From assembly GCA_963752755.1 (NCBI GenBank), contig CAVVZJ010000022.1, forward strand, positions 452,035-516,034: a DNA stretch of 64,000 bases, read 5' to 3'. The notes under the pieces are model-generated. The model was given only the letters and a program-made list of their open reading frames with translations, was not told the origin of the DNA and searched no databases. Position numbers and translations under genes: made by a program. The stretch comes from CAVVZJ01 sp963752755 (GTDB lineage: Bacteria > Planctomycetota > Planctomycetia > Isosphaerales > Isosphaeraceae). Below are positions 8,956-21,252 of this stretch, one piece after another; the first letter of the stretch is position 1, and every line of letters begins with the position of its first letter.

Positions 8956-8983
8956 ACAATATAACATGGGCAAGGTGCGTCAA
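8956..8983 (-). promoter_or_regulatory. Likely sigma-70-type promoter of the YTV gene
   Basis: On the minus strand TTGACG (8983-8978) is followed after 16 bases by TATTGT (8961-8956), in an AT-richer island about 190 bases upstream of the YTV start. The -10 box matches consensus at four of six positions. Confidence 0.45.
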
Positions 8984-9133
8984 TCGGGAAAAGGCCAAGT
9001 TTCTCGCAAGCGGGCCGGAATGATGACCGATCTTGTCCAGTTACCCCGCATTTCGGAAACCCGCACGACTTCCCCCAGTTTCCGCAAGAACCGTACCAAA
9101 GACGCATCCAACGACCGATCTTGCAGGCGCAAA

Positions 9134-9172
9134 ATCAGCCCAACCGCCCGGCTGGCCGGGGGTTGGGCTGAT
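9134..9172 (-). terminator. Intrinsic terminator of the HEAT-repeat gene
   Basis: Perfect 12-base arms ATCAGCCCAACC and GGTTGGGCTGAT (9134-9145, 9161-9172) enclose a GC-rich loop. Read on the minus strand the stem runs directly into TTTT, and it lies 31 bases past the stop codon of the gene ending at 9203. Confidence 0.8.
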
Positions 9173-9202
9173 CTCGCGAATGGCACTCGGGTGCCGGGTG
9201 GG

Positions 9203-10225
9203 TCAGCCGGGTGCTGGTAAAGTTTTCAAGAGGTTCATCACCTCGACCTTCACGGCCTTCGGGGCGGAATCGGCGAGGCGGAGCAGATCGGGACGGACCT
9301 GGCGGGCGACCTCGGTCTTGCCGGCCGCGACGGCGTTTTGCAAGGTCAGCAAGGCTTCGAGCTGGATGGCCTCGATCCGGCTCCGAGTTTCCTCAGGGCG
9401 TTCGCGAAGGTCGGAAGCGAAGACGGCTTCGAGATCGGGCGGCGAGAGCATCTCGCGGAGGACCGGGATGGCGGCCGGGTCGTCCTGGCGGGCGAGGGCG
9501 ACGGCGGCGTTGTAGCGGACGATCCGGTCCTCGTCCTCCATGATGCGTTCGCGGAGGGCCGGAAGTGCGTCGGGGGTCTCGAAGTAGCCCAGCGCATAGG
9601 CGGCGCGCTGGCGGACCTCGGAGTCGTCGGTCCGGCTGGCGGCGACGAGGGCCTCGACGGCCCTGGGGGCTTCGAGCTTGCCGGCGAGCCGGTCGGCCTG
9701 GCGTGAGAGGCTGGTCGCGGCAGCGACGCGGACCTCGCGCGGCTGGCCTTCCGCCAGGGCCCGCGCGAGGGTCGCGATCGGGTCGGCCGAGCCGGCGGCG
9801 GGGCGGGCCTCCAGGGTCTCGAACGAGCCGATCGCGAGCGCCAGGTATTGCGGAACCTCGACCTGGCCCCGTCCCCTCGGCCGCGACAGTTCCTCGTCGA
9901 GCAAGGCGGTCAGCTCACCGAGCAGGCGGGGATCGCTGGCGAGTCGGCTGTCGTTGTGAATCAGGCTGGCCAGCTCATACGCGGCACGCCAGCGGCGGTT
10001 GGGATTGTTCGAGCGGATCGCGCGGACGTAGTCGGAGGCGTCGCCGCCGCTGGCGAGCCGGCCAAACATCACGTAAACGAGCATCAGGAAGCAGACCAGG
10101 ATCACCACCACGATGAACGGGATCACAAACAATTGCATGATGAACCGCGCCGACGGCGGCTCGACCGGCGGCAGGTCGCCGAGCGGCGGCGGCGGAGGCT
10201 CGTGAGGCGTCGGGCTGGTGCTCAT
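9203..10225 (-). CDS. Membrane-anchored HEAT-repeat protein
   Basis: The 340-residue product has a short proline-rich N-terminus, one strong membrane span (FVIPFIVVVILVCFLMLVYV, about residues 33-52) and then alpha-helical HEAT-type repeats. Clear units include SEVRQRAAYALGYFETPDAL, DRIVRYNAAVALARQDDPAA and IPVLREMLSPPD. HEAT arrays are scaffolds; with a single N-terminal anchor this may organise another membrane component, but no neighbour points to a specific pathway. It is divergent from the beta-helix gene and followed by a strong terminator. Confidence 0.85.
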   Translation of the reverse strand: MSTSPTPHEPPPPPLGDLPPVEPPSARFIMQLFVIPFIVVVILVCFLMLVYVMFGRLASGGDASDYVRAIRSNNPNRRWRAAYELASLIHNDSRLASDPRLLGELTALLDEELSRPRGRGQVEVPQYLALAIGSFETLEARPAAGSADPIATLARALAEGQPREVRVAAATSLSRQADRLAGKLEAPRAVEALVAASRTDDSEVRQRAAYALGYFETPDALPALRERIMEDEDRIVRYNAAVALARQDDPAAIPVLREMLSPPDLEAVFASDLRERPEETRSRIEAIQLEALLTLQNAVAAGKTEVARQVRPDLLRLADSAPKAVKVEVMNLLKTLPAPG

Positions 10226-10475
10226 GGGGAATCGGGCGACTCGGAGGAGAGAGTGCAGCGGAGATCAAGTCCCCAGTGTAGTTTATTCCGCACCCCGGGC
10301 TCAAGCGAGCTGCGCACTCGGCGGGGATCGAGCCGCAAGGCCCGGAGGAGCCCCGCACTCCGGATAGGACCGGGTGGCAGCGTGCCCGCCGTTGTGTTAT
10401 CGACAAACAGGCCACGCCAGCCTGCGCGACGGCCGAGTCCGACCGCCGAAACATCCCGCAACCTGGAGAACCCCG

Positions 10476-11696
10476 ATGCGACCAATGCCCCGGCTCCTGA
10501 TCGCGTCCGCCCTCGTTCTGCTCGCCCTCACCGCCCTTGACCTCCGCGGCGGCCCCAACCCGCAGAGGGCCCGCCCAGCCCTGCCGGGAGCGAAGGCGAC
10601 GATCGAGGCGATCGACTACCCAAGCCTCCAGGCCGCACTCGACGCCTTGCCGCCCGAGGGCGGGCTCGTCCGACTTCCCGCCGGTAGGTTTGAGATCCAG
10701 GAACCGTTGAGACTCACGCGAGGCGACGTCGCCCTTGTCGGCGCCGGCACGGCCACGCAGATCAAGAACACCAGCACCAACGGCCGCTCCGCCCTGGTGA
10801 TCGAGCCAGCCGACCACGCGACCAACGCCCGGTCGCGGATCTGGCGAGTCAAGCTCGCCGACCTGCGGATCACCGGCAACGCCATGAGCGGTCACGGCAT
10901 CGAGGCCAACGGCGTCAATGAACTCTTCCTCGACGGGGTCACCATCAGCGAGAACGGCGGCGACGGCGTCCACATGAACGATTGCTATGAGGACCCGAGG
11001 ATCTGCGATTGCCTCATCACTTACAACAAAAAATCAGGCGTTCAACTGACCGCCTGTCACGACATCGTGGTTGTCGGCAACCAGTTCGAGGAGAACCGCG
11101 ACGCCCTGCGCTGTGAAGATAGCTACAATCTCTGCATGACCGGCAACAACCTGGACGACCACCTCCGCGACGGCGTCGTGATCGCAAACACTTATGGTTC
11201 GGTCGTCTCGGGCAACATGATCGAGGAGTGCGCCGGCCGGGCAATCGTGCTGGAGCGGGACTGCTACGGGATCGCCCTGAGTGCCAACGTGATCGCGCAT
11301 GAGACCGGCGGTGGCATCGACCTGATCGACGCCCACGGCTGCGCCGTGACCGGCAACGCCTTCCCGATCGTCAAGCAGAACGCCCTCCGCATCGGCCCCG
11401 AGAGCGGCCGGATCACCGTCGCGGGCAACGCCTTCGCCGACAGCACGATTGGCCCCCGCACCGAGAAGCGCCTGCCCGACGACCAGCAAGCCAGCGGCCT
11501 GGTGCTTGAAGGCACATCCGACGTGGCCGTCTCCGGCAACCTCTTCTCGGGCGTCGGCCCGAAGGCATTGGCCGTGGAGGGCGAACCGAGCCGCCGGGTC
11601 CTGTTCTCGGGGAACGTGTTGACGGACGCGGCGAGCGAGCACGACCGGTTGCGCGACTCGTCCACGTCCGGGAACCTGGAGAGCCAGCCGCACTGA
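10476..11696 (+). CDS. Exported right-handed beta-helix protein
   Basis: The 406-residue product has a hydrophobic signal (LLIASALVLLALTALDLRGG). After a YPSLQAALDALPPEGGLVRL segment, typical of pectate-lyase-superfamily N-termini, a parallel beta-helix runs from about residue 110 to 390. It is built of coils with V-x-x-N-x-F/I-like turns, for example VVVGNQFEENRDALRCEDSY, CMTGNNLDDHLRDGVVIANT and VAVSGNLFSGVG. These folds occur in polysaccharide lyases, hydrolases and surface proteins; catalytic residues cannot be assigned, so the substrate is unknown. The ATG at 10476 places the signal peptide at the N-terminus. Confidence 0.85.
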   Translation: MRPMPRLLIASALVLLALTALDLRGGPNPQRARPALPGAKATIEAIDYPSLQAALDALPPEGGLVRLPAGRFEIQEPLRLTRGDVALVGAGTATQIKNTSTNGRSALVIEPADHATNARSRIWRVKLADLRITGNAMSGHGIEANGVNELFLDGVTISENGGDGVHMNDCYEDPRICDCLITYNKKSGVQLTACHDIVVVGNQFEENRDALRCEDSYNLCMTGNNLDDHLRDGVVIANTYGSVVSGNMIEECAGRAIVLERDCYGIALSANVIAHETGGGIDLIDAHGCAVTGNAFPIVKQNALRIGPESGRITVAGNAFADSTIGPRTEKRLPDDQQASGLVLEGTSDVAVSGNLFSGVGPKALAVEGEPSRRVLFSGNVLTDAASEHDRLRDSSTSGNLESQPH

Positions 11697-11799
11697 GCCG
11701 GCAGACGATCCAGGTGTCCCAACGGCCCCGAGTCGAATGAACCCTCGGGCTTCCCCGTCCGTAAATACGGACAGGCGCCACGTCAAGCTCCATCCGGAC

Positions 11800-11828
11800 T
11801 TGCCGGTTTTCCGATCGTAGACTAGAAT
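11800..11828 (+). promoter_or_regulatory. Likely promoter of the metal-efflux operon
   Basis: TTGCCG (11800-11805) and TAGAAT (11823-11828) are separated by 17 bases and end 43 bases upstream of the first gene of the efflux unit. No metal-responsive operator palindrome could be recognised around it. Confidence 0.5.
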
Positions 11829-11870
11829 TCAGACACAAGTTGCTCGCTTATCCCAAGGTTGATTGATTCG

Positions 11871-12317
11871 ATGAAGCGTAACCGTCCCCAGATCGGCCGG
11901 GTTCCGATCGCCCTCGTGGCGGTCGCGGGCTTCTTGCTGCTCGGGGACGGGGCTCCTGCCGCGAGCGTCCAGGAACGCCAGCCGGACGTTTCAAGGACGT
12001 CCTGTTGCGCGGCGGCCAGGAGCGGTCGATGCTGCTGTGAGAATTCCGGGGACCGGACAGGTTCTCCGGTGACGGTCGAGGTCGCATCGGCTGCGATGTT
12101 GGTGGATTGCTGGTGCCACCCGAGCCCCCCTGCCGACCCGGCCCGCTTTCCCGATCGCCCGACCAACGCGGGCCAGGATCGCCTTGAACGGGGCTCCGCC
12201 GGCTCGACGGGCCTGATTCCCCGCCTCCCGACCCCGGCACCCCCCGCTCTCGCGGCGACGGATCCCTCGCCGCCGGGTCGCCCCCTCTATCTCCGCAACG
12301 CACATCTCCGGTTCTGA
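11871..12317 (+). CDS. Small exported cysteine-rich protein preceding cusB
   Basis: The 148-residue product begins MKRNRPQIGRVPIALVAVAG, a signal-peptide-like segment. Its mature N-terminal half has clustered cysteines: SCC near residue 44, RCCCENSG near residue 54 and DCWCHP near residue 79. The C-terminal half is proline- and alanine-rich and probably disordered. No family is recognised. Its place as first gene downstream of a promoter and 185 bases before a copper/silver-type efflux adaptor suggests periplasmic metal binding or sensing, but this is inference from position and cysteine content only. Confidence 0.55.
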   Translation: MKRNRPQIGRVPIALVAVAGFLLLGDGAPAASVQERQPDVSRTSCCAAARSGRCCCENSGDRTGSPVTVEVASAAMLVDCWCHPSPPADPARFPDRPTNAGQDRLERGSAGSTGLIPRLPTPAPPALAATDPSPPGRPLYLRNAHLRF

Positions 12318-12502
12318 GCGATCGCCGATGCGGCCCTGTGCGCCGAGTTGAACTTGCGCGTCAGATCTGCCGGCACGTCGTCGATTCCTGAACTCCCTTT
12401 ACCGTAACGAATGCCGGACGATGCGGGTGGAAAACCCGCTGGCGGAGGTGTGCCATTAACAACGATCCGACCCGTGCGGCCGGAGCGCCGACCGAGGCGG
12501 CA

Positions 12503-14152
12503 ATGCCGCAGCCTTTGTCGCGCTGGAAGAAGTTCCGACTGGTCGTGAAGGTGGTCGAAATGCGGCTCCGGTTCATCGCCCTGATGGCGGCGACCGGCCT
12601 CGTTTTCGGCTACTGGGACACGATCTGGAACCTGTATGCCAAGTGGACCCGGCCCCCTCGCGAACACGTCGCGGCCTCGTCAGACCTCGAGTTCTACTGC
12701 CCAATGCACCCGACCGTCGTTCAGGAGCAGCCCGGCTCCTGCCCGGTCTGCGGCATGCCGCTCTCGAAGCGGAAGAAGGGCGAGAAGGCGGTCTTGCCCG
12801 AAGGGGTGACGGCCCGCGTGCAGCTCGCCCCGTTCCGGATCGCGCAGGCGGGCATCAAAACCGTGGATGTCAGTTACGCGCCCTTGACAGAGACCTTGAC
12901 GACGGTCGGCTTCGTGGAGCACGACGAGCGGCTCGTCCGTCGGATCGACTCGAAGATCCCGGGGCAGTCGCGGATCGAGACGCTGCTCGTCAACTTCAAC
13001 GGCATGAACGTGAGGTCGGGCCAGGTGCTGGCCGAGATCTACGCCCCGAGCTGGATTCGGCCTTCCGCGAGCTGCTGCTCAGCCAGAAACGGGTCGACCA
13101 GGCCGCCGCCTCCCGATCGTCCTACGCGCGACAGTCCGCCGAAGAGGCTCGCGACCTCGTCCGCCTTTCGGTCGAGAAACTCCAGCACTGGGGAATCACG
13201 AAGCAGCAAATCGACACCGTCCTTCGCACGCGGAAGGTGGACGCCAGCGTGCCGATCACCGCGCCGATCGAGGGGCACGTCGTGGAGAAGCACGTCGTCG
13301 AAGGGCAGTACGTCCGCGAGGGCGAGCCGATGTTCGTCGTGGCCGACCTGCACCGGGTCTGGGTCCACGCCAAGGTTTATGAGCATCAGATCTCGCTCCT
13401 GAAGGTCGGTCAGAAAGTCGAAGCGACGGTCGAGGCGTTGCCGGGCGAGGACTTCCGGGGCGAGGTGGCCTTCATCTTCCCGCACCTCGATCCGGCCACG
13501 CGCACCATCGACGTCCGCTACGATTTGAAGAATCCCGGCCACAAGCTCCGTCCCGGGATGTTCGCCACGGTGACGCTCAGGACGCCCATCACCGAGCTGC
13601 CCGCCTTCCGCGACAAGATCGCCCGCGCACCCGGCCGCCTCGACCCACCTCGCGAGCCTGACGCCCGAGCAGCAGAAGACCTGTCCTGTGACGACGCTCA
13701 AGCTTGGCTCGATGGGCGACCCCGTGCCGGTCGAGCACGACGGTCGCAAGGTCTGGACGTGCTGCCCGGCCTGTCCGCCGAAGTTCCAGAAGAGCCCGTC
13801 AAAGTACCTCGCCCGGATGGAGCCGCCGCCGAAGGATCAGGTGCTCAGCGTGCCGGAGTCGGCCGTGATCGACACGGGGACAAGTCAAGTCGTCTATGTC
13901 GAGAGCGAGCCCGGCGTTTTCGAAGGACGCGAGGTCGTGCTCGGCCCGAGGACCGGCGACCGCTACCCAATCCTCGAAGGGCTCCAGCCCGGCGAGGTGG
14001 TGGCCGCCGCCGGCGCCTTCCTGATCGACGCCGAAACTCGACTCAACCCCGCCGCCGGCGCCGCCTACTTCGGGGGCAGCGACTCCCCTTCCAGGACCCA
14101 GTCGGACGCCCCGACCCGTTCTGCCTCGTCCGGGTCCGCTCGGGTCCGCTGA
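12503..14152 (+). CDS. cusB: CusB-like RND efflux periplasmic adaptor (two frame breaks)
   Basis: The protein joins the pump to an outer-membrane channel and may hand over metal ions. In order: a short basic region and membrane anchor (RFIALMAATGLVFGYWDTIW); a heavy-metal-binding module (FYCPMHPTVVQEQPGSCPVCGMPL); the adaptor barrel and hairpin up to LAEIYAPSW; then, in another frame from about 13060, the LRRTRKVDASVPITAPIEG and LRPGMFATVTL parts; then, back in the first frame from about 13645, a second Cys module (CPVTTLKLGSMG, WTCCPACPPKF) and the C-terminal domain. The two breaks compensate, so they are probably sequencing indels. The reading frame also opens upstream to an ATT at 12455 preceded by GGAGG, which may be the true start. 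Confidence 0.85.
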
Positions 14153-14242
14153 CGCCGGGCACCGGAAGAACGCCGCGTCCTCTCCTCCCTAACGCCGCAT
14201 CGGGCCGCGATCGCCCGGCGTCCCCTCACCCCGAACACGGCG

Positions 14243-18218
<3,976 letters not shown>

Positions 18219-18233
18219 GGTCGGAGATCGCGG

Positions 18234-18641
18234 TCAGGTGGCCGGCTTTGCCCGGAGGCAGCGCCAGAGTTCCTCGGCATAGGGCACGGCCAGAAACAGG
18301 AGCACCGCCGCGAGTATCGCAATTAGGTAGCCCGCGGGCAGCATCGGCCGCTTGAGCCCGAGGGTCCAGCGAGCCGACTCGGGGCCAGCCCCGAAAAGGG
18401 CGAGGAACTGGTTCCAGTGGAGGCAGATGACGAACGAGACGGCCATGAACGGCAGCACCTCCAGGAAACCGTGTACGTGCTGCTCGTTCAGCAAGGCCTC
18501 GCGACGGCCGACCGCGTACGCGACATTCCAGAACGCCAGTCCTTCGTGAACGAGGAATGCGACGATCATCAGCACAATCACCATCGCATTAATATCCAGA
18601 AACCGACCCCTCTGGATCGGCACACCAACCACAAGCAACAT
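18234..18641 (-). CDS. Small multi-span membrane protein, N-terminus uncertain
   Basis: The 135-residue product has at least four hydrophobic spans (INAMVIVLMIVAFLVHEGLA, FLEVLPFMAVSFVICL, AGYLIAILAAVLLFLAVPY) and histidines in ALLNEQHVHGFLE. It ends 16 bases from the end of cusA, convergent with it. The frame stays open upstream of the ATG to a TAG near 18702 and encodes a non-random stretch (KTRIEETSGAEEPSVRILM), so a GTG start or an upstream frame break is possible. The family is not recognised with certainty. Confidence 0.55.
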   Translation of the reverse strand: MLLVVGVPIQRGRFLDINAMVIVLMIVAFLVHEGLAFWNVAYAVGRREALLNEQHVHGFLEVLPFMAVSFVICLHWNQFLALFGAGPESARWTLGLKRPMLPAGYLIAILAAVLLFLAVPYAEELWRCLRAKPAT

Positions 18642-18869
18642 CAGAATGCGAACACTCGGCTCCTCCGCTCCGCTCGTCTCCTCGATCCGGGTCTTGCGAT
18701 GCTAGAGGTAGTCCAGTAGACCCGGAGCAATCCAGAGGCGAAGCAAGAAATACATCATATAGTGCCGCGTCAAAAACTATGTATTTATTAGTCTATCTGG
18801 ATCCGACGGATGCGAGCGACCTTGCTCTGGGCCGTGGCCGTCGCCACATGCAACTTCGGGACCGATAGT

Positions 18870-19548
18870 TCAACCGAGAATGGGGAGAAGCTCGTCGAGG
18901 GATTCGATGAGATGGGTATGGGGGTGGGTTGCCAGTTGCTCGCGGGTGTGTGATCCCCAGGTGACACCGACGACATGACGGCAACCGGCGTTGGTCCCCT
19001 CCTCCAGGTCGGCCGGGGCGTCGCCGACCTTGGCGACCGCCGTGGGATCGGTGACGCCGAGGCGTTCCATGAGGGCGCGGATCATGTCGGGATGAGGACG
19101 GCCGCGGGGAACTTCGTCGCTGCTGATGCGGGCGTCGATGAGGCCGTCGCGGAGCCAGCCGAGGCGGTCGAGGATGGCGGCGGTGATCTCGCGGCTGAAG
19201 CCGGTGTCGAGGGCGACCTTGATGTTGCGCTGCTTCAAGGCGGCGAACGTCGCCCCGGCGCCGGGGACCTCGCGGATCGACGGATCGTGACGGTAAAAGT
19301 CGAGCATGCGGGTGACGAAATCGGCGTGGATGGCGTCGACGCCGGCCACCGAGCCGATCGGCCTGACCCGAGCGTTCGATGAGGAGGCGGATGGCTTCGG
19401 GCTTGGGTAGACCCATCACGGCATCGACCCACGCCGGTTCGACGTCCAGACCGTTCGCCGCGAGAGCGTCGCGGAGGAATCGGTTGACGGCACCGCGGTC
19501 CTCAACGGTGGTCCCCGCCATGTCGAAAACGACGAGTTCGATCGGCAT
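18870..19548 (-). CDS. Phosphonatase-like HAD hydrolase (one frame break)
   Basis: The product starts MPIELVVFDMAGTTVEDRGA: motif I of the HAD superfamily with DMAGT, the form found in phosphonoacetaldehyde hydrolase and the phosphonatase-like hydrolases (TIGR03351). Further motifs are VALDTGFSREI (motif II), RPHPDMI (loop with motif III basic residue nearby) and VAKVGDAPADLEEGTNAG (motif IV). A single base shift near 19350 separates QADRLG from VAGVDAIHADF. The start has an excellent GGAGGAGTGACC leader lying within the end of the upstream FAD gene, two bases away, so the two are translationally linked. Expected role: cleavage of a phosphonate-derived aldehyde to release phosphate. Confidence 0.8.
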
Positions 19549-19550
19549 GG

Positions 19551-20695
19551 TCACTCCTCCTGCTGCAATTCCTCGACCACCCGCTCGGCCAGGCCAAACG
19601 AGAGCGTCATCCCCGCGCCTCCGAGGGCGGTGATGGCCGTCGCGCCGGGAGCCGGGCGGAGCACGCGATACGGCTCGCTCAGGTGTTTCGCGTAGGTCCC
19701 GTGCCAGCGGGCGGCGATGCGGAGGCCGGTCGTGTCGAGGAAGGTGGATAGGTACGACAAGGATCAGGTCTTCAATCTCGGACTTGTCGAAGGGCTCGAT
19801 CGCCTCGCCGTACTCGTGCGAGTCGCCCAGGACCACCTCGCCGCGGCCGTTCTGCGAGGCCATGACGTGGATTCCGAAGCGGTCGAACGCCGGGCGACTC
19901 CACGGTGATCCGCTCGCGGAGGGCTTCCAGAGACGGGCAATGGGCAAATGAGCGGTAGTGGCGGAGCGTCAGGCCCGCAGCGAGCATCGGTCCGATCCGA
20001 CGGTGGGCATCCAGGGGTTCGGTGCGCATCATCTGGAGCTTGCAACGGACGATGCCCAGCGAGCCGAGGGCTTCCGGGTAGAGGGTGGCCAGGTCGTCGC
20101 CGGAGCAGACGAGGAGGCGGTCGGCCTGCCAGGTCGTGACCGCCCGCCAACAACTTCGGATGATCGTAGCCGACGACGGCGCGGCCGAATTCGAAGCGGA
20201 CTCCGAACCGCTCGGCTAGCCAGCCGGCCAGACGAGCGACGACCTCGCGGGGATCAACGCACGTCTCGGTCGGGCTCCAGAGGCCGGCGATCAGGCCGTC
20301 GCGGTCGGACCATCGGGGAGCGTTTGCCGACTTGTTCGTGGGTCGAGAATCTCGCAATTGTAGCCATGTTCCGGGGCGGCCTGAGGCGAACTCGTGGAGG
20401 ACGGCGGCCTCGTCGTCGCGGTAGGCGAGGTGGAGGGAGCCGCAGCGGTCGTGCCAGAGGCCGGACTCGCGGAGGATCGTGTGCCAGTGGTCGAGGCTGC
20501 GGAGGGCCAGTCGGTGCAGGTTACCCGGGGGCTGGCCGATCGGCCAGAGCATGCCGAAGTTGCGGACGGAGGCGCCCTGGGCCCGCTCCGATCGCTCGAA
20601 GACGATCACACGACGGCCGCGGCGGGCGAGGTGGTAGGCGTGGGCAAGGCCGAGGATGCCGGCGCCGGCGACGCGTCGTCGAAGCGTTCGCTCAT
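19551..20695 (-). CDS. FAD-dependent oxidoreductase, TIGR03364-like, phosphonate-linked (several frame breaks)
   Basis: Reconstructed length about 381 residues, normal for the family. The start (MSERFDD) is followed, one frame over, by GAGILGLAHAYHLARRGRRV, the dinucleotide-binding motif, then IVFERSERAQGASVRNFGML, typical of the DAO-like oxidoreductases found in phosphonate operons (TIGR03364). Later pieces in other frames are LAGWLAERFGVRFEFGRAVV, MMRTEPLDAHRRIGPMLAAG, and at the C-terminus the FAD-binding ALGGAGMTLSFGLAERVVEE. At least four frame changes are needed. The gene overlaps the upstream HD gene by ATGA and precedes the HAD gene by two bases. Probable role: oxidising an aminophosphonate side chain to the aldehyde used by the HAD enzyme. 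Confidence 0.75.
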
Positions 20696-21252
20696 GTCGG
20701 CAAGTCCCGGCGCAAGGCCGATTCCAGGCGAGAGCGGTAGTGCGTCGAGGCCGGGTACGGTCGAGGCCGGGGACCTTGGCGGCGTCGTCCCAGCGGCGGA
20801 GGCGGAGGGCGTCGGCGTGGAAGGGGTTCGCCTCGAAGTCGGCCTGTTCCTCGGGGCCGAGCGGGTCCGCCCTGAAGGGCGAGGCTCTGCTTCGAGGCGG
20901 GGGAGAGGCCGTCGTAGTAGGCGGGATCGACGGTGCAGAGGTAGCGCTTGGCCGCGACGTGGAGGCGGACCGGCTCGACCACCTCGGGGCCGAAGCGGGC
21001 GGCGAGCCAGTCGGAGCCGAGTTCTTCGTGGCGGGCGTCGTGGCCGCGGTCGGCCACGTCCTCGCCGAGGTCGTGGAGCAGGTGGCCGACGTCGTGGAGC
21101 AAGGCCGCCGCGATCAAGGCGTCGTGGGCCCCCTCGATCTCGGCCAGGCGGGCGGCCTGGAGGGCGTGCTCGGCCTGGGAAACCGGCTCGCCGAAGTAGG
21201 CTTCGCGGCCCCGTCGCTCGAAAAGGCGGACGATCTCCTCGATCGGATGCAC
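20692..21252 (-). CDS. PhnZ-like HD-domain protein (possible separate gene within the fusion)
   Basis: If separate, this 186-residue protein starts at GTG 21252 (MHPIEEIVRLFERRGREAYF) behind GAGGAG. It carries the PhnZ-type pattern: YFGE, equivalent to the Tyr and Glu of the substrate lid in PhnZ; SQAEHALQAA (first His); LLHDVGHLL (HD); ARHEELGSDWL and VRLHVAAKRYLC (further metal ligands). It thus fits the phosphonate-associated HD family (TIGR03276), whose studied member PhnZ is a mixed-valent di-iron oxygenase that cleaves the C-P bond of 2-amino-1-hydroxyethylphosphonate. Activity here is inferred from motifs and neighbours. Confidence 0.6.
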   Translation of the reverse strand: MHPIEEIVRLFERRGREAYFGEPVSQAEHALQAARLAEIEGAHDALIAAALLHDVGHLLHDLGEDVADRGHDARHEELGSDWLAARFGPEVVEPVRLHVAAKRYLCTVDPAYYDGLSPASKQSLALQGGPARPRGTGRLRGEPLPRRRPPPPPLGRRRQGPRPRPYPASTHYRSRLESALRRDLPT

